This document shows positions 7,342-14,461 of a stretch of DNA of 64,000 nt, one piece after another. The DNA lies in NCBI RefSeq assembly GCF_013408335.1, contig NZ_JACBZR010000001.1, positions 1,364,001 through 1,428,000 on the forward strand, given 5' to 3'. This stretch comes from Nocardioides panzhihuensis (GTDB lineage Bacteria; Actinomycetota; Actinomycetes; Propionibacteriales; Nocardioidaceae). Numbering within the stretch: the stretch's first letter is position 1; every line of letters begins with the position of its first letter. The notes under the pieces are model-generated. The model saw only the letters and a list, made by a program, of their open reading frames with translations. It did not search any database and had not been told where the DNA came from. The position numbers and the translations under genes were made by a program.

Positions 7342-8448
7342 TCAGGCCTCGGACGGATCGACCTTGACGGACTGGAAAACGCCATCGACGAGCCTCGACT
7401 CGTACTGGGTCTTCGTCGGCGTACGCGGTGCGGTCTCGGCTCGCATATCGCGGATCCCGGCCACGTTCCCGGCGGGGTCCTTCTTGATGTCGTAGATGCC
7501 AGCGGGGACGGGCTGGCTGTTGACGATGCGGAGGTCCTTCTCGCGGATCGAGTCACGGGCCGGGTAGTCCTCGCGGTGAGGGCTGAGCAGGCGGCGAGCA
7601 ACCTGGACATCCCAGCGCTCGGAGTCGCCGCGATCGGCCACAGTCCGCAGGTGCTCGATCAGGAACTCGGGCAGGCCCTCGGAGTCGGCGACGTCGACCA
7701 TCCACTGGCCGTTGACCACCTCGTCGTCCGACTTCGCCACCTTCAGCGCGTCGGCAATGCCGTTGATGAGCCGCATGGGGTCGCCAGTCTCCTTGGACTC
7801 GTTCGAGATCGCCCACGAGCCAGCAGGACCATGGAGGCCGAGTTCGGCGCCGAGAGCGGCGGCAGTGCCGATGTTCCGGCGCCACGCGCTGTAGGCATCG
7901 AGCGCAGCCTTGAGCGCATCGGCGGCGGCCTCCTGCTGCTCGGCGAGACCGGCCACGAGTGAATCCCTCATCTCCCCGTAGTTGTCGCGGGCGACCTGCT
8001 CCACGCGCGTCACGGCCATCTCTGTGCGGCCGAGGGCGGCCAGGGCGTTGGAGCGGTCCTCGGCGTTGCCGTTGGCGTACGACGGCATCTCCGGATCGCG
8101 GCAGAGCTCCAGAGCCATCCGGGCGGCGGCGATGGCGTCACGGGCCTCGTTGGCGGCCTCGTGCACCGGCTTCGGGATCCCGCCGTACGAAAGGGCCTTG
8201 CCGATCCGCTCGGAGAGGGTGCGGAGCTTCTCCTCCTTGAAGGGGAGGGCGCGGGCCTGACGGCGGGCCTGGCGGACCGACGGCGGGACATACTCCGAGC
8301 GCATCGCGTTGGGATTGGCGGCGCCCCCGCCGTTGACATCGCCGATGGTCGAGCCGAGGCCCTCGACCGTCTTTCCATAGTCGGTGACGTCGATGTCGTT
8401 GACGTCCTGGTAGTCGCCGGAGTTGTTCACGGAATGGTTGATCGTCAC
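7342..8448 (-). CDS. Unknown helical protein of the element
   Basis: The protein has 368 residues and begins at a GTG at 8448, eight bases after GTGAGG. The N-terminal 60 residues are polar and Asn/Asp-rich (VNNSGDYQDVNDIDVTDYGK). The middle (about 60-200) is strongly helical and Ala/Glu/Arg-rich, and the C-terminal 50 residues look beta-rich (RIVNSQPVPAGIYDIKKDP). The helical centre and disordered ends resemble phage scaffolding or minor virion proteins, but I recognise no family. It sits between the terminase-like operon and the IPT/TIG gene on the same strand and has its own terminators, so it may be expressed late with them. Confidence 0.7.
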   Translation of the reverse strand: MTINHSVNNSGDYQDVNDIDVTDYGKTVEGLGSTIGDVNGGGAANPNAMRSEYVPPSVRQARRQARALPFKEEKLRTLSERIGKALSYGGIPKPVHEAANEARDAIAAARMALELCRDPEMPSYANGNAEDRSNALAALGRTEMAVTRVEQVARDNYGEMRDSLVAGLAEQQEAAADALKAALDAYSAWRRNIGTAAALGAELGLHGPAGSWAISNESKETGDPMRLINGIADALKVAKSDDEVVNGQWMVDVADSEGLPEFLIEHLRTVADRGDSERWDVQVARRLLSPHREDYPARDSIREKDLRIVNSQPVPAGIYDIKKDPAGNVAGIRDMRAETAPRTPTKTQYESRLVDGVFQSVKVDPSEA

Positions 8449-8480
8449 TGCTGGTACCTCACAAAATCTTCAGTTGGACA

Positions 8481-8497
8481 CGGGGCGAATTGCCCCG
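8481..8497 (-). terminator. Short hairpin after the terminase-like operon
   Basis: CGGGGCGAATTGCCCCG forms a 6-bp GC stem. It lies downstream of the zinc-ribbon gene ending at 8563 and just upstream of the gene starting at 8448, so it may act as a weak terminator or attenuator. Confidence 0.4.
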
Positions 8498-8562
8498 CTC
8501 AATTACTGCTCCTCTCGCTATAGGTCGGTGCTGTTGGCCGCTGCTGTTGTTGCGCCTCCGGG

Positions 8563-9042
8563 CTAGGCGGCTTCCTCGCCGACGCCGGGCACGCCCACGA
8601 TTCGGTAGATGCCGCCGGTCCCGGTGCCCTTGCACTTCGATGACCTCGCCATAGGCGCACTCGGCAGCAAGTCGTCGGGCGCGGCGTGGGTGTGCTCACC
8701 CGGGCAGAACGGACAGTCGACGCGGACCATTCGGACGGAATCGCTACGGAAGACCTCGACCACCGGGGCATCCCGGGTGGGGTGGAATGCATCCGGATTC
8801 CGCTTGACCTGCTTCGGCTTGGGCGTGGGCTTCGGCTTCGGCTTCCCGCTCTGGCAGACGCAGCGACGTGCACGACCAAGCCCGAGCTCAGCAGAGCGTA
8901 CGACGGCGGTCTCTCCACACCCGGCGGCGCAGCGGACGAGGACTCGGCGCTTCCCGTCGCTGCCTCGATCGGGGGAGTCACCGACTACGGTCCAGTCGCC
9001 GTAGATGTCGCCGGGGAGACATGTAGTGGCTGCGCGCGCCAT
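8563..9042 (-). CDS. Zinc-ribbon protein with phage-type DNA-binding N-terminus
   Basis: The protein has 159 residues from the ATG at 9042, one base after the stop of the upstream gene, with GAGGGTGG as ribosome-binding site. Residues 10-65 (LPGDIYGDWTVVGDS, VLVRCAAGCGETAVVRSAEL, CVC) follow the pattern G-x-x-[YF]-G-x-[WL]-T-V ... C-x-C-G ... C-x-C seen at the start of many phage HNH/AP2-type proteins. A Lys/Pro linker (KPKPKPTPKPK) follows, then a second metal-binding pair (CPFCPGEH). No HNH catalytic core is visible. It is probably a nucleic-acid-binding accessory protein of the element. Confidence 0.7.
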   Translation of the reverse strand: MARAATTCLPGDIYGDWTVVGDSPDRGSDGKRRVLVRCAAGCGETAVVRSAELGLGRARRCVCQSGKPKPKPTPKPKQVKRNPDAFHPTRDAPVVEVFRSDSVRMVRVDCPFCPGEHTHAAPDDLLPSAPMARSSKCKGTGTGGIYRIVGVPGVGEEAA

Positions 9043-9043
9043 G

Positions 9044-9406
9044 TCAGCGGCCACCCTCGATGGCACGCTGGACGACAGGGGCGGTGGTGCGGCCATCCTC
9101 AGCCATCCAGGCGATGTCGCGTGCGTCGACCAGGGAGGGGATCCGATGCCGCCTGACGACGAAGCGATCGACGAGCATCTCCAGGGACATGCCAGCGGCG
9201 CGGGGCTTGGGCTTCACCTGCGAGATGTAGTCCTTCAGAGCCGCATCCACCTCGGTGTTGGATGCACGGGGCTCCTGGCGCTTGGCGTCACGGTAGGCGG
9301 CCGTCACCTGGAGGCTGTTGAAGCCCCGGAGAGTGAGCAGCGCATAGGGGTAGGCGTCGACGCGCGCGGCCGACTTCGGTCGGCGGATGCTGGGCACAGA
9401 TGCCAT
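9044..9406 (-). CDS. Unknown 120-residue element protein
   Basis: The ATG at 9406 is preceded by AGGAGG at seven bases and lies one base beyond the stop of the terminase-like gene. The downstream gene starts one base after this stop. The protein is basic and helical (PKSAARVDAYPYALLTLRGF, VDAALKDYISQVKPKPRAAG). No known domain is recognised. Its tight position behind the small-terminase-like gene suggests a role in packaging or in redirecting helper packaging, but this is context only. Confidence 0.7.
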   Translation of the reverse strand: MASVPSIRRPKSAARVDAYPYALLTLRGFNSLQVTAAYRDAKRQEPRASNTEVDAALKDYISQVKPKPRAAGMSLEMLVDRFVVRRHRIPSLVDARDIAWMAEDGRTTAPVVQRAIEGGR

Positions 9407-9407
9407 T

Positions 9408-9959
9408 TCAGTTACCTCCTGTCGCGGGCTTTCGGCGCCCTCGATGCTTGGTTCGCTTGTCGCCGTTCGAGAGGGTCTCTCCGGCATTGATGGCTCGCTG
9501 GGTGCCTCCGGCCTGGCCTCGACCAGCGTGCGAGAACGGCGAGATGCCGGTATCCAGGTCCGGCAGCCTGAGTTGACGGGCGGCGGCCATCACGGTCTTG
9601 AGTGCCCGATCCTGGGCGTCGATCAGCGGATGGGTGACCAACTGACCGGCGACCCCTGTCGACATGAGCGGGCTGCCGAGGTTCTCCCATTCGGCGCGGA
9701 GAGCCTCGATGAGGTCGAGCTGACGGCAGAGGCCCTCCAGGACCAGGAAGTCATCCAGCCGGAGCGTGTAGGCCTGCGCCACCTGGATATAGAAGGCGGC
9801 GCCCATCGGACCCAGGCCGGACGGGGTGATGATGTCCGGCGTGATGGCCTCGGGCTCCTCCTCACCCTTGAGGGCAGCCAGAGCCCGGTTGATGTCGGCG
9901 AAGTCGTCGGCGGTCTCGGGTGCGGTCATGAGGGGCGGGATAGCGTCAGCGCCCGTCAC
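9408..9959 (-). CDS. Small terminase subunit-like protein (P27-type)
   Basis: The start chosen is the GTG at 9959, which overlaps the stop of the upstream 24-codon frame (GTGA) and has GGAGG eight bases upstream; an ATG at 9929 lacks a ribosome-binding site. The 183-residue protein has the layout of P27-type small terminases from actinophages: an acidic N-terminus, P-x-GLG-x-x-G-x-x-[FL] (PSGLGPMGAAFY), a helical core with L-x-x-LC-x-x-LD (EGLCRQLDLIEALRAE), G-x-x-G-Q-x-x-x-HP-L (STGVAGQLVTHPLIDAQDR), and a basic tail. Small terminases recognise the packaging site. No large subunit is present, as in Gram-positive PICIs that use the helper's. Confidence 0.65.
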   Translation of the reverse strand: MTGADAIPPLMTAPETADDFADINRALAALKGEEEPEAITPDIITPSGLGPMGAAFYIQVAQAYTLRLDDFLVLEGLCRQLDLIEALRAEWENLGSPLMSTGVAGQLVTHPLIDAQDRALKTVMAAARQLRLPDLDTGISPFSHAGRGQAGGTQRAINAGETLSNGDKRTKHRGRRKPATGGN

Positions 9960-10030
9960 GACGACGACCTCCACCCAAGGACGACCCGGCAGTAGGCCGT
10001 GAGGGCGACCAGGGCGACGACGGCGGTCAT
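9956..10030 (-). CDS. 24-residue hydrophobic peptide frame, coupled
   Basis: The ATG at 10030 overlaps the stop of the upstream 58-residue gene (ATGA), and its own stop overlaps the GTG of the terminase-like gene (GTGA). It encodes MTAVVALVALTAYCRVVLGW followed by RSSS, a single hydrophobic segment. The double overlap suggests either a true small membrane peptide or a translational-coupling device between its neighbours. Confidence 0.45.
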   Translation of the reverse strand: MTAVVALVALTAYCRVVLGWRSSS

Positions 10031-10203
10031 GAGGCGACCACGATCGGCTTGCCGGACTCACACGAGTGGATGTCCTGGATATCGAGCAGGATCTGGCCTT
10101 CGATCTCCTCCAGGGTGATCTCGCCATGCAGGTACCGAGCGGCCAGGCGTGCCCCGAGGTGGGCGCCGAGGGCGTCCGGATCAGTGAACGTGAGGCGTGC
10201 CAT
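10027..10203 (-). CDS. Unknown 58-residue element protein
   Basis: The ATG at 10203 follows the stop of the HTH gene by one base. The small acidic protein (MARLTFTDPDALGAHLGARL, GEITLEEIEGQILLDIQD) is mostly helical and has no recognised domain. It is part of the tightly packed run HTH protein, this gene, 24-codon peptide, small terminase-like gene, so it is probably co-expressed with them. The gene ends in an ATGA overlap with the next frame. Confidence 0.6.
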   Translation of the reverse strand: MARLTFTDPDALGAHLGARLAARYLHGEITLEEIEGQILLDIQDIHSCESGKPIVVAS

Positions 10204-10204
10204 G

Positions 10205-10450
10205 TCAGGCGCCCCGGTTGATCGGCTGAACCCGCTTCGGGGTGCAGAAGTCGATGAGGTCCTCCAGGAGGACGCCACGCTGGTTGTTCTCGCCGGGGAT
10301 ATGCACGGCGGGGATAGTGCCGTTGGTCGCCCATCGGTGGATGGTGGGCAGCGAGCGGCCGAGTCCCTTTGCGACGACGGCCAGGGGGACGACGGGGGGA
10401 AGCTCGGCGAACGTTCCGCCTGCTTCTGAATTCCAAATGGTGGCTGACAC
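10205..10450 (-). CDS. Excisionase/AlpA-like HTH DNA-binding protein
   Basis: The protein has 81 residues from a GTG at 10450, with AGGAG five bases upstream. It carries a winged helix-turn-helix of the excisionase or MerR type: PLAVVAKGLGRSLPTIHRWA, a TNGTIPAV wing and a C-terminal LLEDLIDFC helix. In satellites and prophages such proteins act as AlpA-like activators of the element or as recombination directionality factors. It is the first gene of the operon leading to the terminase-like gene. A TATTAT box and an 18-bp dyad lie in its promoter region. Confidence 0.8.
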   Translation of the reverse strand: MSATIWNSEAGGTFAELPPVVPLAVVAKGLGRSLPTIHRWATNGTIPAVHIPGENNQRGVLLEDLIDFCTPKRVQPINRGA

Positions 10451-10519
10451 GAATGCTCCTGGGTCGGTTGGTTGCGGGGAACATGAGATCCGCGCCGACC
10501 TAGCAGCAATTGGACTGTC

Positions 10520-10555
10520 GAGGTGACCTAGCACCTCTTCATGACATAAATAATA
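10520..10555 (-). promoter_or_regulatory. Promoter and candidate operator of the HTH/terminase-like operon
   Basis: On the minus strand TATTAT (10555-10550) is a good -10 box. Downstream of it at 10537-10520 lies GAGGTG-CTAGGT-CACCTC, an inverted repeat with a 6-base centre, placed where a bound repressor would block initiation or elongation. A convincing -35 hexamer is not seen. The dyad core resembles the CTAGTCAC core of the palindromes in the right arm but is not the same sequence. Confidence 0.5.
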
Positions 10556-10636
10556 CAGGATCTCACCGACAGTTTTGTATGCGCAGGATTCTTAGGAATG
10601 TGGGTCGATCGCCGGCGAGCGTCCGACGGTTTACAC

Positions 10637-10674
10637 AGCGATCCCCGCCACCAATCGAAGTGGCGGGGATCGCT
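10637..10674 (-). terminator. Terminator of the helicase gene
   Basis: AGCGATCCCCGCCAC pairs perfectly with GTGGCGGGGATCGCT around an 8-base loop, 8 bp beyond the helicase stop codon in the leftward direction. Confidence 0.85.
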
Positions 10675-10681
10675 TATGGCA

Positions 10682-12460
10682 CTAGACGTTTCCGAAGAAC
10701 CCGTCGACCTGGCCGCGTGCGATGAACTCGTCAGTGAACCGGATTCCGTACCAGACCACCGTGCGCTCCGGAAGGGGCCTGTCGCCGCGAGTCGGCCGCG
10801 AGATATTCAGGCTGCCGGTCCGCTTCTTCGAGGACTTCACCGCGCGCTGGTCCCGGATCATGCCGTGTCGAGCGAACTTCTCCGGGAACTCCGAGATCCC
10901 GATGTCGGTCCGATCGAGCGCCTGAGTGAAGCTCCAGTGCAGGTCATCCTGAGTGACGTAGGAGTCCTTCACGAACTCGATCACGCCACGCTTGAGGAAC
11001 TGGAAGATGACATCCTGGCTCGCCCGCCAGGCCTCCGTGGACTCCAGCACCGGGGCAGGCGGCTCGGGCATCTTGCCGTAGTCGACGTCTCCCAGCCCGG
11101 CGTACCAGCGGACGGCGCCAGCCACCAGCCAGGCGAGGACGGCCTCATGCTGGCCACTCGGCGAGCGCTCCAGCCGCGCCCGGAGGTCCGGGTCCGCCCG
11201 CCTCTCGTGGGCCTCGCTCGGCTCACGGTTGACGTACTGCAACGGGAACGGGATCCGGAGAAGCCGACGCCACGAACCGTGGTCGGTCTCCTTGACGGCG
11301 ATGTCCTCGAAGTTGGTCGTGATGAACATCGAATGCGTGACGTCGAACTCGACATTGTTCTGATACAGGCGACGGGCCCGGATCCGGTCGGTGCCGATCA
11401 TCTTCTTCAGCGCCGTCGTATTCAGGAACGGGTTCCCGCCGCCGGTCTCCGGGAGCTCCTCCAGGAGGGCGACCCGGACAGCCCGCAGGTCGACCATGTC
11501 GGTAGAGCCCGCCGCCGTGCCCAGCAGGATCTTGTCCGTCGCCAGGACCCCATAGTCACCCACCGTGCGCATCACCGGCGTGAAGATGGACGACTTACCG
11601 TTAGCGCCGCCACCGGTGGCGAACCGGGCCCGGTCGTCGTCGGGCTTATGGCCGGTGATCGCCTGACCGAGCGCGACCTGAAGATAGTCGCGAGTCTCCT
11701 CGTCAGGCAGCGCTTCCAGGGCCTTATCCCAGTCCGCGTGACGGGCGTCAGGGATGTAGTCGGCCGACGCAACCTTGGTCATGAAGCGAGGGACTCCATG
11801 GCTCTCCAGGGCGCCGGTCCGAAGGTCGACCACGCCATTCTGACAGTTGAGCAAGTGCGGCTCGGCGTCGAACTTGGATGCCGGGTAGGACACCCATTGG
11901 GTAGCGAAGTCGAGGGCACTGTTCTGCACGCTGGAGGTATTGAGGACGCTACGGTAAGCACCCTGGCGAGCCTTCAACTTGGCCTCGGCGGCTTCCATCA
12001 GTGCGGGGATCTTCTCGTCCCGCTCCTCCATCTCCCGCTTCAACTTCTGGAGTGCGCCGAGCTCCTTGTCGATCCCGTTCAGGATCCCGGACGCCCAGAT
12101 GGTGAGCATCTTGGCGACCTCGTGCTTCGGGACCTCGGCATAGCGCCGACCATCCCACTTGTGCCAGCCGAGTCCGTTGATGAACAGCGTCTCGATCCCG
12201 AGGCACTTCCCCGAGAAGTCGTGGGCCAGGTCGGCAATCAGGTGCTCCAGGCTGGATGTGACATAGCCGTCGGCCTGGCCTGAACCGGTGCCCGCCTCCC
12301 CGGTGCCGTACTTGGCTTCGAGTTCGGCGAGCATCTCGGGATCGCGGGGAGGGATGGCCGAGAGGGTCTCCGGGGGCTTCGTACCCTCGAAGAAGGCAGC
12401 CTCGGCAGTCTTGTGCTCGACGGGGGAGACATCCTCGCCCCATGGGTGCTCTACGGTCAT
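10682..12460 (-). CDS. P4/D5-type SF3 replicative helicase (primase C-terminal family)
   Basis: The protein has 592 residues from the ATG at 12460; an in-frame GTG at 12487 is also possible and neither has a strong ribosome-binding site. Residues about 195-225 (LLNCQNGVVDLRTG) belong to the D5 N-terminal domain. The SF3 helicase follows, with Walker A GGGANGKSS (about 283-291), acidic Walker B ALLEELPE and a C-motif segment HSMFITTNFED. C-terminal winged-helix-like sequence completes it. The N-terminal 90 residues do not show an archaeo-eukaryotic primase or zinc-finger domain, so priming may come from the host. This enzyme should load at and unwind the element origin, here probably 12839-13230 directly upstream. 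Confidence 0.9.
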   Translation of the reverse strand: MTVEHPWGEDVSPVEHKTAEAAFFEGTKPPETLSAIPPRDPEMLAELEAKYGTGEAGTGSGQADGYVTSSLEHLIADLAHDFSGKCLGIETLFINGLGWHKWDGRRYAEVPKHEVAKMLTIWASGILNGIDKELGALQKLKREMEERDEKIPALMEAAEAKLKARQGAYRSVLNTSSVQNSALDFATQWVSYPASKFDAEPHLLNCQNGVVDLRTGALESHGVPRFMTKVASADYIPDARHADWDKALEALPDEETRDYLQVALGQAITGHKPDDDRARFATGGGANGKSSIFTPVMRTVGDYGVLATDKILLGTAAGSTDMVDLRAVRVALLEELPETGGGNPFLNTTALKKMIGTDRIRARRLYQNNVEFDVTHSMFITTNFEDIAVKETDHGSWRRLLRIPFPLQYVNREPSEAHERRADPDLRARLERSPSGQHEAVLAWLVAGAVRWYAGLGDVDYGKMPEPPAPVLESTEAWRASQDVIFQFLKRGVIEFVKDSYVTQDDLHWSFTQALDRTDIGISEFPEKFARHGMIRDQRAVKSSKKRTGSLNISRPTRGDRPLPERTVVWYGIRFTDEFIARGQVDGFFGNV

Positions 12461-12838
12461 TGGATGTGCCGTGCGGCTTGCTCCCACGAGTGTCTGGCTC
12501 GGGGTTCGGATCTAGGTCCGATCGCTACGGCGACCTCTCCTCAGAGGTAGGAGGCAAGCATGGGGCTGCTCTCTCAGGTTCGGCTCTCCACCCTCGGCGA
12601 CGCCTCCCGGGTCGCTGTCAGGTCTTCAACACTGCTGCTCGCTCTGGCTTTGAAGAGGCGAGCCCCCGGGCCGGGAGCCAGACAACCAGGCCCGGGGAGT
12701 GAAGAACTTGCCTCCAGGACCAAGTATTTCACATCGGCCACCGACATTTGCGAGCAGGACGAATCCGGCCAGAGGCCGACCAGTGGGGGGTCGGCGGGGC
12801 CGAATCCGACCATCATGTGCGTGCAGGCGAATTCGCGG

Positions 12839-13042
12839 TCTGACCAGGGGAAACGCGCCAAAGTGGTCCAGATGGTCGAGGGTCCGCGAAACTTTTTCAA
12901 CTCTATGGAGGGCCCCCAATATAGGGGCCCTATCTATCCCTAACGCAGGCGCGCGCGAGAAAGGATCAACGGCCTAGGAGTTGAGAAAGTTTGCCGGACC
13001 CTCGACCACCTGGACCACCTAGCGACCTTTCCCCAGGTCAGG
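12839..13042. repeat. 65-bp imperfect inverted repeat with central dyad
   Basis: The left arm 12839-12903 and the reverse complement of 12978-13042 align without gaps over 65 positions with roughly 14 mismatches. The inner 40 bp, containing GGTGGTCCAG-type and GTCGAGGGTCCG blocks, are nearly identical. Between the arms lie AGGGCCCC-N7-GGGGCCCT (12909-12931) and a GCGCGCGAGA stretch. A further copy of the outer block TGACC[A/T]GGGGAAACGC occurs near 14297. Confidence 0.75.
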
Positions 13043-13094
13043 ACCCGGTTTCGCTTGCACGGGATGGTTGGTCGGAAGAGGCCGGGCTCGACCC

Positions 13095-13226
13095 TGAGTT
13101 CGAACTCGCGGCCGGGCTGAGTTCAGACTCGCGGGCCGCTCTTCGCCCTTCACGAGATGGTCGTGCGGGCCGGGCCTGAGTGCAGACTCGCGGCCGGGCT
13201 CACCCTGAGTTTGAACTCGCGGCCCG
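13095..13226 (+). repeat. Four iteron-like repeats TGAGTKYRRACTCGCGGCC
   Basis: Near-identical copies begin at 13095 (TGAGTTCGAACTCGCGGCC), 13118 (TGAGTTCAGACTCGCGGGCC), 13177 (TGAGTGCAGACTCGCGGCC) and 13206 (TGAGTTTGAACTCGCGGCC). Each centres on a GAGTT..AACTC dyad and is flanked by GCCGGGC. The order of variants is A-B, then B-A. Iterons of this size near an SF3 helicase gene suggest initiator binding sites. Confidence 0.65.
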
Positions 13227-13325
13227 GCAGAAGCAGATGGTCGGCATCAGCACCTACGTATGGCGGCGCTGGTCCTCGACTCCCGGCGCCGCCCACAGAG
13301 TCGAGGAGTCGAATAGGAGCAAGCC

Positions 13326-13613
13326 ATGTCAGCCATCCCTACAGGTCCCGCAGGCCCCAACACCTGGGCCGTCGTCCGCAACCAGACCGGCAAGCTGGTG
13401 GAACAGTTCCGCATCCACGCATGGGGCGAGATCGACGGGAGCAAGTGCCCCGTTCCTTTTGTGCTCGACCCGGCCACCGAAGACCTTCGGCCGCTCACCT
13501 CCTCGGCGATTCCGGCGGGCCATGACCTCGTTGTCATCGTGTCCAAGACCCCGCCGCGAGAGAGTGAACGCGTGGCCAAGATCCTCAAGTCGACCAGTGG
13601 GCGGCAGGCATGA
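13326..13613 (+). CDS. Unknown 95-residue element protein
   Basis: The ATG at 13326 follows AGGAG at eight bases. The protein mixes predicted strands and helices (NTWAVVRNQTGKLVEQFRIH, PVPFVLDPATEDLRPL, HDLVVIVSKTPP) without a recognised domain. It overlaps the next gene by four bases (ATGA), so the two are coupled. It is the first gene of the rightward arm, directly beyond the origin-like region, a place where satellites often carry replication or interference genes. Confidence 0.65.
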   Translation: MSAIPTGPAGPNTWAVVRNQTGKLVEQFRIHAWGEIDGSKCPVPFVLDPATEDLRPLTSSAIPAGHDLVVIVSKTPPRESERVAKILKSTSGRQA

Positions 13614-13843
13614 AGGTCGCCATCTTCGCCGTCGATGCCCGGGGCCCACACTTCTACGTCAATGCGACGGTCGAGCGCGTGCAAGTCAGGTTCCGCTCAT
13701 CGCGCGACGAGGCCCGCACCGGCTGGCAGTGCGAGATGCACGGCGATGTCGATTCGTGCGCCCATGTCGAGGCTCTCCTCCCGGTACTCGCCGGGAGTGT
13801 CCGCCAGAAGCTTCGCCGAGTCGCGAGGACGGGCATCCGCTAG
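13610..13843 (+). CDS. Small SWIM-zinc-finger-like protein
   Basis: The ATG overlaps the previous stop (ATGA). The 77-residue protein has a beta-rich first half (VAIFAVDARGPHFYVNATV, VQVRF) and then W-x-C-x-M-H-x5-C-x-H (GWQCEMHGDVDSCAHVEALL), which resembles the CxC-xn-CxH pattern of SWIM zinc fingers, with His replacing or joining the second Cys. SWIM domains bind DNA or protein. Assignment is by motif only. Confidence 0.6.
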   Translation: MKVAIFAVDARGPHFYVNATVERVQVRFRSSRDEARTGWQCEMHGDVDSCAHVEALLPVLAGSVRQKLRRVARTGIR

Positions 13844-13899
13844 TCGCCCTTGACAGACCAACTAGAATACCCAGTCCGCCGCGTGTAAACGCACCCATC

Positions 13900-13933
13900 A
13901 GCCCCGCCAGACCCCCCCTCTGGCGGGGCTTTG
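13900..13933 (+). terminator. Terminator of the first rightward pair
   Basis: AGCCCCGCCAGA pairs with TCTGGCGGGGCT around a C-rich loop and is followed by TTTGG. It lies about 60 bp after the stop at 13843. Confidence 0.85.
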
Positions 13934-14380
13934 GTGTATCCAGGACAGGCAAGTTCCATGGGCCTAGCTTGTGGACAGGATCGACCGCGCTAATGCAACC
14001 GGTCCCGGCTGACCTGGGCTTTCAAGGGGTACCCCCCTGGGGTAGGGGTATGAAGAGAGCAGGAAAGTAAGTGGGACGCGGCAGGCGCAAACGACCAGGT
14101 CGACCAGGTGATCGACGCCGACCAGGTCGACCAGATGGCATGTCAAATGACCAGGTCGACTAGAACAAGCTCTACCACAGAATGGTGACAAAGTCTTAGA
14201 TAGTGAGACCGAGAGACACAAGATAGTGACAGTAAACCAACAGAACAGTAACGAATGAGAGGACATACTGAGAGTACGCGAATGGGATGAAACAGGCCTC
14301 TGACCTGGGGAAACGCATAGAAGCTCTCACGCGCGCGCGTTCTGTACCCCACTTGACACCCATGCTGTTCTAGATCCGTG
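13934..14380. other. Non-coding, relatively AT-rich stretch with direct repeats
   Basis: Nothing here reads as a gene. The stretch is purine-rich and poorer in GC than the surroundings, particularly 14164-14290. It contains the three GACCAGGTCGAC[C/T]AG repeats at 14093-14163, a copy of TGACCTGGGGAAACGC near 14297 that matches the arms of the big inverted repeat, a GCGCGCGCG run near 14330, and a TTGACA at 14353-14358 that could be a -35 box for the gene at 14462. Confidence 0.5.
14093..14163 (+). repeat. Three direct repeats GACCAGGTCGAC[C/T]AG
   Basis: Copies start at 14093, 14120 and 14149, spaced 27 and 29 bp. The core GGTCGACC is a palindrome. The same GACCAGGTCG string recurs inside the coding sequence of the gene at 14462. 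They could be protein-binding sites for partition, replication or regulation. Confidence 0.55.
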
Positions 14381-14461
14381 CCACCGCCTTGCCGGGCGAT
14401 GGCCGACCACCGAACACAGACCGCCTAGTCAACGGACTAGGCCGACCGACAGGAACACATC
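14381..14461 (+). promoter_or_regulatory. Repeated leader, copy 1 (before the Ala-rich gene)
   Basis: A hairpin with TTGCC loop (CCACCGCC 14381-14388, GGGCGATGG 14394-14402, one mismatch) is followed by ACCGAACACA (14409-14418) and then the palindrome CCTAGTC-AACG-GACTAGG (14424-14441). The start codon follows after 20 bases. The same three parts in the same order precede the genes at 15872 and 16867. The palindrome lies between any upstream promoter and the ribosome-binding site, so it may act as an operator or as an RNA hairpin controlling translation. Confidence 0.7.

Larger units (their letters stand above)
12461..13325. other. Non-coding origin-like region of the element
   Basis: This stretch between the divergent helicase operon and rightward genes has no credible coding frame. 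It contains a CCCCGGGCC/GGCCCGGGG inverted pair around 12665-12700, a 65-bp imperfect inverted repeat (12839-12903 with 12978-13042), an internal AGGGCCCC/GGGGCCCT dyad (12909-12931) beside a short AT-rich patch, and four 19-20-bp iteron-like repeats (13095-13224). P4-type replicons place their origin and iterons close to the helicase gene, so this is the best origin candidate. Promoters for both arms should lie here as well. Confidence 0.6.

Noticed and set aside
12560..13180. Open frames of 60-127 codons in the origin-like region
   Set aside because: They lack ribosome-binding sites and run through repeats and palindromes; composition does not resemble the element's genes.
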